A DNA stretch of 64,000 nucleotides, from the NCBI RefSeq assembly GCF_032102965.1, contig NZ_CP134880.1:1054001-1118000 (forward strand), written 5' to 3'. Source of the DNA: Demequina capsici (GTDB lineage: Bacteria; Actinomycetota; Actinomycetes; Actinomycetales; Demequinaceae). Position numbers and translations under genes: made by a program. Under the pieces are notes generated by a model. That model ran no database searches. It was not told the DNA's origin and worked only from the letters and a program-made list of their open reading frames with translations. Of this stretch, positions 54,809 to 64,000 are shown piece by piece. How positions within the stretch are numbered: the stretch's first letter is position 1; every line of letters begins with the position of its first letter.

Positions 54809-56044
54809 TCAGATGCTGGCGAACACCAGCGCCACGTTGTGGCCGCCGAATCCGAACGAGTTGTTGATCGCGGCGATCTGGCCCTCGGCGGGGAGCGCGC
54901 GCGGCACATCGCGCACCAGGTCGACCTGCAGCTCCGGATCGGGCTGCGTGACGTTGATCGTGGGAGGCGCGGTGCGCGTCTCCAGAGCCTTGACGGTGAA
55001 GACGGACTCGAGCGCGCCGGCGCCGCCCAGCAGGTGGCCCGTCATGGACTTCGTGGCGGACAGCGCCACCGAGTCCGCGTGCGAGCCGAGCAGGGTGCGG
55101 ATGCCGCGCGCCTCGATCATGTCGCCCACCGGGGTGGAGGTGGCGTGCGCGTTGACGTGCACCACGTCGGCCGTCGTGAGACCCGCGTCCTGCAGCGCCA
55201 GCTCCATCGCGCGGGTCTGGCCGGCGCCGGTCGGCTCAGGCGCCGCGATGTGGTGACCGTCGGCGGTCATGCCCCGCCCGAGCAGGCGGGCGTAGATGCG
55301 AGCGCCGCGCGCCTTCGCGTGGCTCTCGGATTCGAGGATCACCACGCCGGCCCCTTCGCCCAGGACGAAGCCGTCGCGCGTCACGTCGTACGGACGGGAG
55401 GCGCCGGCAGGGTCGTCATTGCGCTTGGAGAGCGCCTGCATGGCGGCGAACGCCGAGATCGGCAGCGGGTGGATCGCCGCCTCGGTGCCGCCCGCGATCA
55501 CCACGTCGGCCCGGCCGGACTCGATCATCTCGAGGCCCATGCCGATCGCCTCGGCGCCGGAGGCGCATGCGGAGACCGGGGAGTGCGCACCGGCACGAGC
55601 CTTGAACTCGAGCGACACGTACGCGGTGGGGGAGTTCGGCATCAGCATGGGCACGGTGAGGGGCAGGACGCGCGACGCGCCCCGCTCCTTCACCGTGTCC
55701 CATGCCGAGAGCAGCGTCCAGACCCCGCCGATGCCCGAGGACACGATCGAGCCGAGCCTCTCAGGGTCCACGTCGGGGGAGCCCGCGTCCGCCCACGCCT
55801 CGCGCGCTGCCACGATCGCCATCTGGGCGGACGGGTCCATGCGCTTGGTCTCTGGACGTGACAGGACCTCCTCCGGCCGCACCGCGAGCTGTCCAGCGAA
55901 GTGGACGGGCACGCCGTACGTCTCAGCCCAGTCGTTGTCGAGCGTGCGGACGCCCGAGCGTCCCGCGAGCGCGGCCTCCCAGGTGCTCGCGACGTCTCCG
56001 CCTAGGGGAGAGGTCGTGCCGAGTCCGGTGACGACGACAGTCAT
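54809..56044 (-). CDS. fabF: Beta-ketoacyl-ACP synthase II
   Basis: 411 residues. Thiolase fold with the catalytic triad of KAS II: Cys in SACASGAEA near 160, His in NAHATSTPVGD and His in KSMTGHLLGGAGA; the C-terminal GFGGHN glycine loop is present. It elongates acyl-ACP with malonyl-ACP. GAAAGG serves the ATG. It is last in fabD-fabH-acpP-fabF, which carries out type II fatty acid synthesis in the cytosol. Confidence 0.96.
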   Translation of the reverse strand: MTVVVTGLGTTSPLGGDVASTWEAALAGRSGVRTLDNDWAETYGVPVHFAGQLAVRPEEVLSRPETKRMDPSAQMAIVAAREAWADAGSPDVDPERLGSIVSSGIGGVWTLLSAWDTVKERGASRVLPLTVPMLMPNSPTAYVSLEFKARAGAHSPVSACASGAEAIGMGLEMIESGRADVVIAGGTEAAIHPLPISAFAAMQALSKRNDDPAGASRPYDVTRDGFVLGEGAGVVILESESHAKARGARIYARLLGRGMTADGHHIAAPEPTGAGQTRAMELALQDAGLTTADVVHVNAHATSTPVGDMIEARGIRTLLGSHADSVALSATKSMTGHLLGGAGALESVFTVKALETRTAPPTINVTQPDPELQVDLVRDVPRALPAEGQIAAINNSFGFGGHNVALVFASI

Positions 56045-56102
56045 GGGTGAGCCTTTCGTGATGCGGGGGCTGGGTGGTGCGTGACGCTGGGTGGTGCTGT
56101 GG

Positions 56103-56351
56103 TCAGTCCTGGGCACCCGTGATGTAGGTGACGGCGTCGCCCACGGTGATGAGGTTCTTGACGTCCTCATCGGGGATGCGGACGTCGAACTTCTCCTCGG
56201 CGAGGGTGACGATCGTCATCATCGACAGCGAGTCGATGTCCAGGTCGTCCGTGAAGGACTTCTCAGCGGTGACCTCGGCGGCGTCGATGCCCGTCTCGTC
56301 GACGACGATCTCGGCCAGGCCCTCAAGGACCTCGTTCTCAGACAGAGCCAT
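56103..56351 (-). CDS. acpP: Acyl carrier protein
   Basis: 82 residues, acidic. The phosphopantetheine attachment serine is Ser 41 in DLDIDSLSMM. Helices I-IV are of normal length. It carries growing acyl chains between the Fab enzymes. GGAGAGAAAG lies upstream. The 74-base gap to fabH and 58-base gap to fabF are the widest in the operon. Confidence 0.97.
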   Translation of the reverse strand: MALSENEVLEGLAEIVVDETGIDAAEVTAEKSFTDDLDIDSLSMMTIVTLAEEKFDVRIPDEDVKNLITVGDAVTYITGAQD

Positions 56352-56425
56352 CTTTCTCTCCTTGTTCGTCGGCGCCTCTGCGACGCCGTGCTCGTGGGTG
56401 AACCCTGACAAATCTAGTGGTGCGG

Positions 56426-57427
56426 CTACGGCAGCGCGATGACCTGCGCACCGTAGACCAGACCGGCGCCGAAGCCGATCTGCAGCGCGAGGTCGCCGGA
56501 CCTTGCATCGCCGTCGCGCAGCACCCGCTCGGTCGCGAGAGGGATCGACGCGGCAGAGGTGTTGCCGGAATCGACGATGTCCTTGGCCACGACGACCTTC
56601 TTGGGAAGGCCGATCTGCTTCACCATCTGGTCGATGATGCGCACGTTCGCCTGGTGCGGGATGAAGACGTCGATGTCGTCCGGCGTGAGGCCGGCGGCCT
56701 CGATGGCCTCGAGGGCGATCTTGGGCATCTTGAAGGACGCCCACTTGAAGACGCTGGGTCCCTCCTGGCGGAGCGTCGGGAACGGCGTGCCAGGCACGTC
56801 GCGGACGTCGAGCCATGAGGACGTCTGGTGGATCAGCTCTGCTCCAGCGCCGTCGGAGCCCCAGATGGTGGGGCCGATGCCGGGCGTGTCAGACGCGCCG
56901 ACCACGACGGCACCTGCGGCGTCGCCCAGCAGGTAGGAGATGGAACGGTCCGCAGGGTCCACCCAGTCGCTGAGCTTCTCGGCGCCGACGACGAGCACGT
57001 TGCGGGCGCTGCCGGAGCGCACGAGCGCGTCGGCCTGGCCGATGCCGTAGCAGTAGCCCGCGCATGCGGCGGAGATGTCGAAGGCGGCGGCGGGGGTGGC
57101 GCCGAGCCTGTCGGCGAGGACGGGCGCGCCACCAGGGGTGATGTGCGGGTACGAGATGGTGGACAGGATCACCGCGTCGATGTCGGTGGCCTCGAGCCCA
57201 GCCTTCGCGATCGCGTCACGGGAGGCGCGCTCCGACAGGTCGATCACCGACGTGTCCTTGTTCGCGCGCACACGGGTCACGATGCCCGTCATCTTGCGGA
57301 TCCACTCGTCCGACGAGTTGATCGGCTCGATCAGGTCGTCGTTCGGCACGGCGTTCTCGCCTCGGGCGACTCCGAGTCCGAGGATGCGGGTGTACTCGGG
57401 TCCTCGACGGACGTTGAGGGTGGTCAC
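56426..57427 (-). CDS. fabH: Beta-ketoacyl-ACP synthase III
   Basis: 333 residues. Catalytic Cys in DISAACAGYCYG near 121, His in IPHQANVRI, and Asn in SGNTSAASIP form the KAS III triad. It starts fatty acid synthesis from an acyl-CoA primer (often branched in actinobacteria) and malonyl-ACP. GTG 57427 overlaps the fabD stop by four bases, so translation is coupled. Confidence 0.96.
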   Translation of the reverse strand: MTTLNVRRGPEYTRILGLGVARGENAVPNDDLIEPINSSDEWIRKMTGIVTRVRANKDTSVIDLSERASRDAIAKAGLEATDIDAVILSTISYPHITPGGAPVLADRLGATPAAAFDISAACAGYCYGIGQADALVRSGSARNVLVVGAEKLSDWVDPADRSISYLLGDAAGAVVVGASDTPGIGPTIWGSDGAGAELIHQTSSWLDVRDVPGTPFPTLRQEGPSVFKWASFKMPKIALEAIEAAGLTPDDIDVFIPHQANVRIIDQMVKQIGLPKKVVVAKDIVDSGNTSAASIPLATERVLRDGDARSGDLALQIGFGAGLVYGAQVIALP

Positions 57428-58338
57428 GCGTGTGCCTCCAGGAGCTCTCGTGCGGCAGGCAGATCGTCGGGTGTCTTGAGGGCGACTGCCGACACGCCCT
57501 TCATCCCACGCTTGGCGAGCCCGGTGAGGACTCCGCCGGGCGCCACCTCAAGGATGCCCGTCACTCCGAGCTCCAGCATCCGCTCCATGCAAAGATCCCA
57601 GCGCACGGGGTTCGCCACCTGCGTGACGAGGCGCGACAGCGCGTCGTCACCTGACGCGACGGGCGCACCGTCGGCGTTGGACAGCAGGGTCGCGCTCGGC
57701 TGGTGACGGACCACGTCCTGCGCCGCGGCGGCGAGCGCCTGGACCGCAGGCTCCATGTACGAGGTGTGGAACGCGCCTGCGACCTGAAGCTCGATCACGC
57801 GGGCGCGGGCCGGCGGTGCGGCCACGAGCGCCTCGATCGCGGACTTCGCGCCCGCGGCGACCACCTGGCCGCCTCCGTTCGCGTTGGCCGGGGTGAGGCC
57901 CAGCTGCGCGAGAAGCGAGGCCACCTCCTCCGCGTCGCCGCCGAGGACCGCCGCCATGGAGGTCGGCTCGGCCGCCGCTGCGGCGTCGGCCATCGCGCGG
58001 CCACGTACCGTGACGAGCGACATCGCGTCGGCGTCCGAGAGCACCCCGCTCAGCGCCGCCGCACCGAACTCGCCGACGCTGTGACCCGCGACCAGGCCCG
58101 GAGCCGCGCCCGCGAGGGCCTCGCGACCCGTGGCGATCGCCGTGGCGACGAGCAGGGGCTGCGCGATGGCCGTGTCCCTGATGGTGTCCGCGTCCGACGT
58201 GGTGCCATGCGCGATGAGGTCCACCTCTGTGGCATCCGACAAAGCATGGAGGGTCTGCGCCACCGACTCGATCTCGAGCCAAGGGGTGAGCATTCCAGGA
58301 GTTTGGGCACCCTGACCGGGGCACAGGACAGCAAGCAT
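57424..58338 (-). CDS. fabD: Malonyl-CoA:ACP transacylase
   Basis: 304 residues from ATG 58338. The serine of GHSVGEFG (Ser 87) and His 191 in AFHTSYM form the catalytic pair; LCPGQGAQ at the start and CMERMLELG near the end fit the family. It loads malonate onto AcpP. CACCCT lies six bases before the ATG, so the message may be leaderless. The longer frame to 58398 has no family similarity. Confidence 0.95.
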   Translation of the reverse strand: MLAVLCPGQGAQTPGMLTPWLEIESVAQTLHALSDATEVDLIAHGTTSDADTIRDTAIAQPLLVATAIATGREALAGAAPGLVAGHSVGEFGAAALSGVLSDADAMSLVTVRGRAMADAAAAAEPTSMAAVLGGDAEEVASLLAQLGLTPANANGGGQVVAAGAKSAIEALVAAPPARARVIELQVAGAFHTSYMEPAVQALAAAAQDVVRHQPSATLLSNADGAPVASGDDALSRLVTQVANPVRWDLCMERMLELGVTGILEVAPGGVLTGLAKRGMKGVSAVALKTPDDLPAARELLEAHA

Positions 58339-58415
58339 GCCTCTAGGGTGCCCCACGGGAGCGTCGGCATGGGGCAGGCTCGACGAAGAATCACGCATGA
58401 GATTCTGTCGATTTC

Positions 58416-59585
58416 CTACAAAGACGGAGGCGTGGACTCACGGAGACGCCCCAGCGCCATCGCCGTGCTGAGAACGTGCGCGTCGCGCGTGTGGAGCACA
58501 TCCCAGCCCGTGATCTCCGCCACCTTCTTGAGGCGGTAGCGCACGGTGTTGGCATGGACGAACATGGTGCGTGCAGTGAGCTCGAGGGAGCGCCCGCAGT
58601 CGAGGAACGTGGCGACCGTCTCCTGCAGCGCTCCGCCGGCGCGCTGGATCGGGTCGTACGCGATCGCCAGCAACCGGTCGCGTGCGGCGGCATCGCCGAC
58701 CAGCACCCGCTCGGGCAGCAGATCGTCCGCGTGCACAGGCCGCGGCGCGAGCGCCCAGGCGGGCGCCGCGGTGGCGCCCGCGATCGCGGCGCGGGTGGCG
58801 CGCGCGACCTCCAGGAGCGTGACCGCAGGCGGGCCGAGCACCACAGGACCAGGGCCGAACACGTGCAGGAGCTGCTTCGCCACAGCCTCGTGGGACTCGT
58901 CGGTGCGGGCGACCACCACCAGGTCGTCCCCGTGGATGCCCACGAGCGCGTTCCCGGCAGCGCGGCGGATGCTGCGGCGCACCTCGGCCGACTCGACCTC
59001 GCCGAGCGCGCTCGCTGTCGTGCCGACCATGACCAGGGTGGGTCCCGGCTTCCACCCGAGCGCTGCGGCACGCGAGGGGATCGCGTCGTCCACCTCGCCG
59101 CGGACGAGGGCATCGACGACCAGGGCCTCGATGCGTGCGTCCCACGCGCCGCGGGACTCGGCTGCGCGCGCGTACACCTCTGCGGCGGAGAAGGCGATCT
59201 CCCGGGAGTAGCGGAGCACCGCCTCGCGGAGCATCTGCTCCGCGCCTGGCGCGGCGAAGTCGTCGGAGTGCCCCTCGACGACCTTGACGGCGGTGCGCAC
59301 GATCGCCAGGGCGTGCTGGAGCGAGATGACTCGCGTGAGCTCCGGGGGCGCGGCGGCGAAGACCTCCATCGCGGAGCGCGTGGTCTCGGACCTGTCGGCG
59401 AACCAGGCGACGAACGAGTCGATGCCGGCCTGGGCGACGATCCCGACCCATGAGCGTTCGCGCGCGGGAAGCTCGCGGAACCAGTGGTAGTCGGCGTCGA
59501 GCGACTTGAGGGCTGCAGTGGCGAGCTGTCCGGAGCCTGCTCTCAGACGGCGCAGGGTCTCGGCGCGCGCGTCGGTCGAGGGCAT
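58416..59585 (-). CDS. fasR: PucR/CdaR-type regulator of fatty acid synthesis (FasR-like)
   Basis: 389 residues. The C-terminal PucR helix-turn-helix is recognisable: TARTMFVHANTVRYRLKKVAEITGWD, preceded by a GGDEF-like middle domain (about 170-290, LVMVGTT, LVGIHGDDLVVVAR). The N-terminal half is helical. In Streptomyces an equivalent gene, fasR, sits directly upstream of the fabD operon and activates it; position and domain order match here. TAGTAT (complement of 59592-59597) is six bases before the ATG, suggesting a leaderless mRNA. Confidence 0.9.
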   Translation of the reverse strand: MPSTDARAETLRRLRAGSGQLATAALKSLDADYHWFRELPARERSWVGIVAQAGIDSFVAWFADRSETTRSAMEVFAAAPPELTRVISLQHALAIVRTAVKVVEGHSDDFAAPGAEQMLREAVLRYSREIAFSAAEVYARAAESRGAWDARIEALVVDALVRGEVDDAIPSRAAALGWKPGPTLVMVGTTASALGEVESAEVRRSIRRAAGNALVGIHGDDLVVVARTDESHEAVAKQLLHVFGPGPVVLGPPAVTLLEVARATRAAIAGATAAPAWALAPRPVHADDLLPERVLVGDAAARDRLLAIAYDPIQRAGGALQETVATFLDCGRSLELTARTMFVHANTVRYRLKKVAEITGWDVLHTRDAHVLSTAMALGRLRESTPPSL

Positions 59586-59822
59586 GCGCCGATACTACCG
59601 CCGCCTTGTATGGAGTCCACAAGCAGGTGCCCCCCATTCGGGGGGATAACGCGTCGGTCGCGACACGTAGTGCCTGGTGGAGAGCCTGCCGTTTCCCCAG
59701 CTGGCTGTGGATATCGACGAAGGTGCAAGCCTTCACCCTCCACCTGAAGGTCATGAGTGCCTGCCCATGCCGTGCACGTGCAGGCGGACCCGTCTAGCGT
59801 GGATCGGGACGGAGGAGGGCGC

Positions 59823-61025
59823 ATGGGAGCACGACCGAAGCCGCTGCTCGGAGGGATCCTGGGGCTGCTCCTCGCGGCGGTGGCGGTGACGCTCCTCACG
59901 GTGCTCGGGGTGATCGCGGCGGACCGCGCGGTCGTCTGGGGCGCGGCCGCGGTGGGCGTGCTGCTCGGCACGGTCATGCTGACGCAGCGCACGTCCCTCG
60001 CACGCAAGCGCGTGCTCACCATGGTGGTCGTCGCCGGACTTGCCGCCGGGATCGCCGTGACGGGCATCTCCGAGGTGGTCGGTGGCGGTTCCCTGAGCGA
60101 CGGCTGCACGCTCGTCGCCACCTCGGACCTCGAGACTGCCCCGGTGTCCCCGCAGCAGACGTCGGCCACCGATCCGTTCGACGTCTCCTCATCCGACACC
60201 ATCGTGTGGACCGCCACATCGTCGAGCGTGCTCACCGACTGGAACAGCGCCATCGCGGTCCGGGTGGGCGGCTTCGAGATCCCGCTGTGGACCGGCACCT
60301 ATGCCAACGAGGCACAGGTGACCGAGCTGTCCGCGCGCGAGGATGTCGCCGCCCGCGTCGAGGCGTTCGAGCAGACGTACGGTTTCCCGCTCACCGGCGT
60401 CTACCACCTGGTGGGAACCCTCGACGCCGTGGAGGGTTCCTGCACGGTGGACCTGTACATGCGCGTCGAGCCCAGCCACGCGCTGGACGGGTTCCTGCTG
60501 GTGGGCCTGTGGGCGGTCGGTGCGGGGGTGCTGCTCGCGCTGCTCGTGCTCGCCTGGGACGTGCGAGGCTCGATCCGGGATGCCGACGCGTTCGCGGCGG
60601 CTTCTCACGGTGGAGACGTCCAGCCTCGGGGACGTGCCGCACGGCACAGCACGGACGGCGAGGTGGACGCGGCGGGTGACGCGGTGACGACCGAGCCGTC
60701 GCGGGATGAGCGGTCGGCGCGGGGACGGTCTGCCCCTGCCCGCGACAGCGCGCGCGGCGCGAGCGGAAGACGTTCGGGCTCGCGTGCGGACCGGGCCGGC
60801 TCCCCGGAGCGGTCGGGCTCCATGGTCGACGCGGCGGACGGCCAGGCGGCGGACGGCCACGACATCGTGGCGCCCTCGGAGAACGCGACGAGCGGACCGA
60901 GCGCGCTCGAAGGCGAGGTCGAGGCCGTCGGCGTCAGCGAGGTCGACGGCGCGGCTGCAGCCGACAGCGATGACGCCCCGGCCGATACCGGCGACGACGA
61001 AGGGCCCGCCACGCGCGATGCGTGA
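59823..61025 (+). CDS. Membrane protein with a disordered charged tail, unrecognised
   Basis: 400 residues. GGAGGAGG precedes ATG 59823, and TAGCGT (59795-59800) is the likely -10. Three N-terminal hydrophobic helices (about 8-35, 38-52, 60-82), an extracytoplasmic domain with two Cys (about 85-220), a fourth helix (about 225-250), then about 150 residues of Arg/Ser/Gly/Asp-rich low-complexity cytoplasmic tail. The gap 59586-59822 also contains a C6-ATTC-G6 hairpin (59630-59645). No family recognised. Confidence 0.65.
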   Translation: MGARPKPLLGGILGLLLAAVAVTLLTVLGVIAADRAVVWGAAAVGVLLGTVMLTQRTSLARKRVLTMVVVAGLAAGIAVTGISEVVGGGSLSDGCTLVATSDLETAPVSPQQTSATDPFDVSSSDTIVWTATSSSVLTDWNSAIAVRVGGFEIPLWTGTYANEAQVTELSAREDVAARVEAFEQTYGFPLTGVYHLVGTLDAVEGSCTVDLYMRVEPSHALDGFLLVGLWAVGAGVLLALLVLAWDVRGSIRDADAFAAASHGGDVQPRGRAARHSTDGEVDAAGDAVTTEPSRDERSARGRSAPARDSARGASGRRSGSRADRAGSPERSGSMVDAADGQAADGHDIVAPSENATSGPSALEGEVEAVGVSEVDGAAAADSDDAPADTGDDEGPATRDA

Positions 61026-61032
61026 CGGGCCC
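61002..61032. terminator. Hairpin between convergent genes
   Basis: ggcccgccacgc and gcgtgacgggcc pair around gcgat, with one mismatch. The stem begins inside the last codons of the upstream gene and lies 17 bases beyond the aceE stop on the other strand. Confidence 0.55.
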
Positions 61033-61048
61033 CACGTGGGTCGTCAGG

Positions 61049-63760
61049 TCAGGCGTCGCCGCCGGCGTTGCCGGAGGAGCCCTTCGTGACGTCGTGCAGC
61101 TCGTAGCGGTCGATCGCCTGGCCGACCACGTACGGGTCGATCTCCCCGCGGCGGGCCAGCTGCTGCAGCACCTTCACCGCAGTGGACGGCCCGTCGATCT
61201 TGAAGAAGCGACGTGCGGCGGCGCGCGTGTCCGAGAAGCCGAAGCCGTCGGCGCCGAGCGTGGCGTACGTGCCAGGGATCCATGCCCTCACCTGGTCGGG
61301 GACCAGGTGGTCGTAGTCCGTCGTCGCGACGAACGGGCCGTTCGCGCCGGCGAGCTTCTGCGTGAGGTACGGCGTGCGCACCGGCAGGTCGGGGTGCAGG
61401 AACGCCTGCTCGTCGGCCTGAAGGGCCTCGCGGCGGAGCTCGTTCCACGACGTGACCGACCACACGGTGGCGCGGACGCCCCAATGCGCGGCGAGCAGCT
61501 CCTGCGCCTCAAGCGCCCACGGGACCGCCACGCCGGACGCCAGGATCTGCGCCTCGGGGCCGTCTCCGGCGGGAGCGTCGGCGAGCTTGTAGATGCCCTT
61601 GAGGATGCCCTCGACGTCCACGTCGTCCGGCTCGGCCGGCTGCTGGATCGGCTCGTTGTAGACCGTCAGGTAGTACATGACGTTCTTGTCGCGGCCGTCC
61701 TCGGGGCCGTACATCCGCGCGATGCCGTCCTTGACGATGTGGCGGATCTCGTAGCCGAACGCCGGGTCGTAGTGGACCATCGCGCTGTTGGTGCCGGCGA
61801 GCAGCGGCGAGTGGCCGTCGGCGTGCTGGAGTCCCTCGCCGGTCAGTGTGGTGCGCCCGGCGGTGGCGCCGATGATGAACCCTCGGGTCATCTGGTCGCC
61901 GGCGGCCCAGAACTGGTCGCCGGTGCGCTGGAAGCCGAACATCGAATAGAAGATGTAGAACGGCACCAGCGGCTCGCCGTGCGTGGCGTAGGACGTGCCG
62001 ACGGCCTGGAACGCGGCGGCGGAGCCGGCCTCGTTGATCCCCGTGTGCATGATCTGGCCGCTCGCGGACTCCTTGTAGGAGAGCATGAGCTCGCGGTCCA
62101 CGGGCAGGTAGTTCTGCCCCTGGGTGTTGAAGATCTTCGCGCTGGGGAAGATCGCGTCGAGGCCGAACGTGCGGGCCTCGTCGGGGATGATCGGGACCAG
62201 GCGCTGGCCGAACTCCTTGTCCTTCACCAGGTCCTTGAAGAGGCGGACGATCGCCATGGTGGTGGCGACCTCCTGCTTGCCGGAGCCCTTCGCGAGCAGC
62301 TCGAACGCCTTGTCGTCAGGCAGCGGGATCTGCTTTCCGGGATCGCGGCGCTCGGGCACCCAGCCGCCCAGCTGGCGGCGCCGCTCGAGCATGTACTTGA
62401 TCGCCGGGTCGTCGAAGCCGGGGTGGAAGTACGGCGGGTTGTACGGGTCGGCCTCGAGCTGCTCGTCGGTGAACGGCAGGTCGAACGTGTCGCGCAGCAC
62501 CTTCATGTCGGCCACGTGGAGCTTCTTCATCTGGTGCGTCGAGTTGCGCGCCGCGAAGTTGGGGCCCAGGCCGTACCCCTTGACGGTCTTCGCGATGATG
62601 ACGGTCGGCTTGCCGTTCTTCATCTGAGTCGCGCTCAGGTAGGCGGCGTAGAGCTTGCGGTAGTCGTGGCCGCCGCGCTTGAGCGCCCAGATCTCGTCGT
62701 CGGTCATGTCCTTAACGAGCTCCTTGGCGCGCGGGTCGCCGCCGAAGAACTGGTCACGGATGAACGCGCCCGACTCCGCCTTGAAGGTCTGGAAGTCGCC
62801 GTCGGGGACGGTGTTCATGAGGTTGACGAGCGAGCCGTCGTCCTTGGCCAGCAGCGGATCCCAGCCGCGGCCCCAGATGACCTTGATGACGTTCCAGCCG
62901 GCGCCGCGGAAGTACGCCTCGAGCTCCTGGATGATCTTGCCGTTGCCGCGCACGGGGCCGTCGAGGCGCTGCAGGTTGGCGTTGACGACGAAGGTGAGGT
63001 TGTCGAGGCCCTGGTTGGCGGCGAGCTGCAGCATGCCGCGCGACTCGGGCTCGTCCATCTCGCCGTCGCCGAGGAACGCCCACACGTGCTGCTGCGAGGT
63101 GTCCTTGATGCCGCGCAGGTGCAGGTATCGGTTGGTCCAGGCCTGGTAGATGGCCGAGGCGGGGCCAAGGCCCATGGAGACGGTGGGGAACTCCCACACG
63201 TCGGGCATGAGGCGCGGGTGCGGGTACGACGACAGGCCGCGGCCGGAGGCGGACTTCTCCTGGCGGAAGGAGTCGAGGTCCTCCTCGGAGAAGCGTCCCT
63301 CCATGAATCCGCGCGCGTACATCCCGGGCGCGGCGTGGCCCTGGAAGTAGATCTGGTCGCCGCCGCCGGGGTGGTCCTTGCCCTTGAAGAAGTGGTTGAG
63401 GCCCACCTCGTAGAGCGTGGCCACCGAGGCGTAGGACGAGATGTGGCCGCCGACGCCCTTGCCGGGCGCCTGCGCGCGCGTCACCATGGCCGCGGCGTTC
63501 CAGCGGATCCAGCCGCGGTAGCGGCGCTCCAGCTCCTCGTCGCCAGGGAACGCCGGCTCGTCGTCCACGTGGATCGTGTTGACGTAGGGGGTGTTGAGGC
63601 TGAGCGGGACCGACAGCTGGCGCTTGGCCGCGTGGTCAACCATGCGTTCGATCACGTACTCGGCGCGGCTCTCGCCGCCCGACTTGATCATGTCATCGAT
63701 GGACTCGAGCCATTCAGCGGTCTCGGTGGGGTCCTTGTCGATAGCGCCGTGCTCTGTCAC
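61049..63760 (-). CDS. aceE: Pyruvate dehydrogenase E1 component, homodimeric
   Basis: 903 residues from GTG 63760 with AAGAGGA upstream. The thiamine diphosphate motif [12 protein letters not shown] with the later [17 protein letters not shown], the N-terminal [15 protein letters not shown] region, and the transketolase-type middle domain ([31 protein letters not shown]) are all present, as is the C-terminal domain. It decarboxylates pyruvate and passes the acetyl group to lipoyl-E2, giving acetyl-CoA, which the fab genes to its left consume. Length and order are normal. Confidence 0.97.
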   Translation of the reverse strand: MTEHGAIDKDPTETAEWLESIDDMIKSGGESRAEYVIERMVDHAAKRQLSVPLSLNTPYVNTIHVDDEPAFPGDEELERRYRGWIRWNAAAMVTRAQAPGKGVGGHISSYASVATLYEVGLNHFFKGKDHPGGGDQIYFQGHAAPGMYARGFMEGRFSEEDLDSFRQEKSASGRGLSSYPHPRLMPDVWEFPTVSMGLGPASAIYQAWTNRYLHLRGIKDTSQQHVWAFLGDGEMDEPESRGMLQLAANQGLDNLTFVVNANLQRLDGPVRGNGKIIQELEAYFRGAGWNVIKVIWGRGWDPLLAKDDGSLVNLMNTVPDGDFQTFKAESGAFIRDQFFGGDPRAKELVKDMTDDEIWALKRGGHDYRKLYAAYLSATQMKNGKPTVIIAKTVKGYGLGPNFAARNSTHQMKKLHVADMKVLRDTFDLPFTDEQLEADPYNPPYFHPGFDDPAIKYMLERRRQLGGWVPERRDPGKQIPLPDDKAFELLAKGSGKQEVATTMAIVRLFKDLVKDKEFGQRLVPIIPDEARTFGLDAIFPSAKIFNTQGQNYLPVDRELMLSYKESASGQIMHTGINEAGSAAAFQAVGTSYATHGEPLVPFYIFYSMFGFQRTGDQFWAAGDQMTRGFIIGATAGRTTLTGEGLQHADGHSPLLAGTNSAMVHYDPAFGYEIRHIVKDGIARMYGPEDGRDKNVMYYLTVYNEPIQQPAEPDDVDVEGILKGIYKLADAPAGDGPEAQILASGVAVPWALEAQELLAAHWGVRATVWSVTSWNELRREALQADEQAFLHPDLPVRTPYLTQKLAGANGPFVATTDYDHLVPDQVRAWIPGTYATLGADGFGFSDTRAAARRFFKIDGPSTAVKVLQQLARRGEIDPYVVGQAIDRYELHDVTKGSSGNAGGDA

Positions 63761-63838
63761 GGGTCCTCTTCCTGTCGCGGGCGCGGGGTGCTGCGCCGCT
63801 GTGTATCGGGGAATGCGGGTGTGGCCGCTCTCCGAGCC

Positions 63839-63867
63839 ATTCTGGTCTGTATCCGGTGCGTTGTCAC
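63839..63867 (-). promoter_or_regulatory. Likely aceE promoter
   Basis: On the minus strand GTGACA, 17 bases, then CAGAAT. It predicts a leader of about 70 bases with a ribosome binding site, unlike the leaderless genes nearby. Confidence 0.5.
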
Positions 63868-63944
63868 GCCGGCCTGGGCACGGAGGTACGCGCGGGGACC
63901 GAGGCACAGTATCACTGCGAGGACCAAGGTCCCGAACCTGCCGA

Positions 63945-63974
63945 TTGCACCTGTTGCGCGCGGACCTCTACGCT
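63945..63974 (+). promoter_or_regulatory. Promoter directed out of the right edge
   Basis: TTGCAC, 18 bases, then TACGCT on the plus strand. It would serve a gene beginning beyond 64000, divergent from aceE. The remaining bases to the edge contain no start codon context I trust. Confidence 0.45.
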
Positions 63975-64000
63975 GGTCCGAAGGCGCGTCGGCTGGCGCG

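Noticed and set aside
59605..59623. Palindrome CTTGT-N9-ACAAG upstream of fasR as an autoregulatory operator
   Set aside because: The arms are only five bases and the inner GGA/TCC pair has a different centre. No second copy is found before fabD, so I cannot support it as a site.

Overview
The window is very G+C-rich, densely packed DNA from a high-G+C Gram-positive bacterium (Actinomycetota). The actinobacterial character comes from a FasR-type regulator heading fabD-fabH-acpP-fabF, a homodimeric AceE, a DUF3145 gene, a class II HelD-like ATPase, a dgt/dnaG neighbourhood next to tRNA genes, and many start codons lying 6-7 nt after a -10 hexamer, as in leaderless actinobacterial mRNAs. I would guess the order Micrococcales, but nothing here fixes the genus. 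There is no rRNA, CRISPR array, integrase or transposase.

Layout. 1-2310 is a degraded accessory patch: an approximately 222-bp module occurs twice about 1.9 kb apart, between small PH-like membrane or soluble proteins and fragments resembling secreted-toxin proteins. 2476-4381 is leuA behind a leucine leader peptide and hairpin. 4579-7472 holds a DJ-1/PfpI protein, a DUF4386 membrane protein, a wrecked quinone-oxidoreductase gene and a TetR regulator with three identical operators. 7572-10545 is helD and recO. 10909-15967 is a HAD hydrolase, a PhnD/C/E/E-like ABC importer and an RpiR regulator. 16005-17229 is uppS and a VTT-domain protein; 17229-20230 is zur-znuB-znuC-znuA with a Zur box. 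20353-24248 is glyS, a YibE/F protein and dusB.

24261-38554 is an exopolysaccharide locus in blocks of alternating strand: flippase, a HAD protein with a partner protein, glycosyltransferases, a secreted GH16 glycanase, a Wzz/BY-kinase-like protein that has lost its P-loop, a Wzy-like polymerase and a WbaP-type priming transferase. Together these could prime, build, polymerise, export and trim a polysaccharide. 38770-43986 is a small membrane protein under a Crp/GlxR-type site, dgt, a three-gene DUF operon and dnaG. 44186-47763 is a second PhnD/C/E/E-like importer, followed by two tRNA genes.

48205-54633 holds a large unrecognised membrane protein under a second Crp/GlxR-type site, small DUF proteins, the NAD(P)HX repair pair (nnrD and nnrE as separate genes around def), DUF3145 and a SnoaL/DUF4440-like protein. 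54809-59585 is the type II fatty-acid synthase operon with fasR, 59823-61025 a membrane protein, and 61049-63760 aceE. AceE and the fab operon link pyruvate oxidation to acyl-chain synthesis. Two copies of an 85-87-bp element with inverted-repeat ends, in opposite orientation 44 kb apart, are the most clearly unexplained structure. The two Phn-like importers, which share a cysteine pair in their binding proteins, are the most interesting functional unknown.
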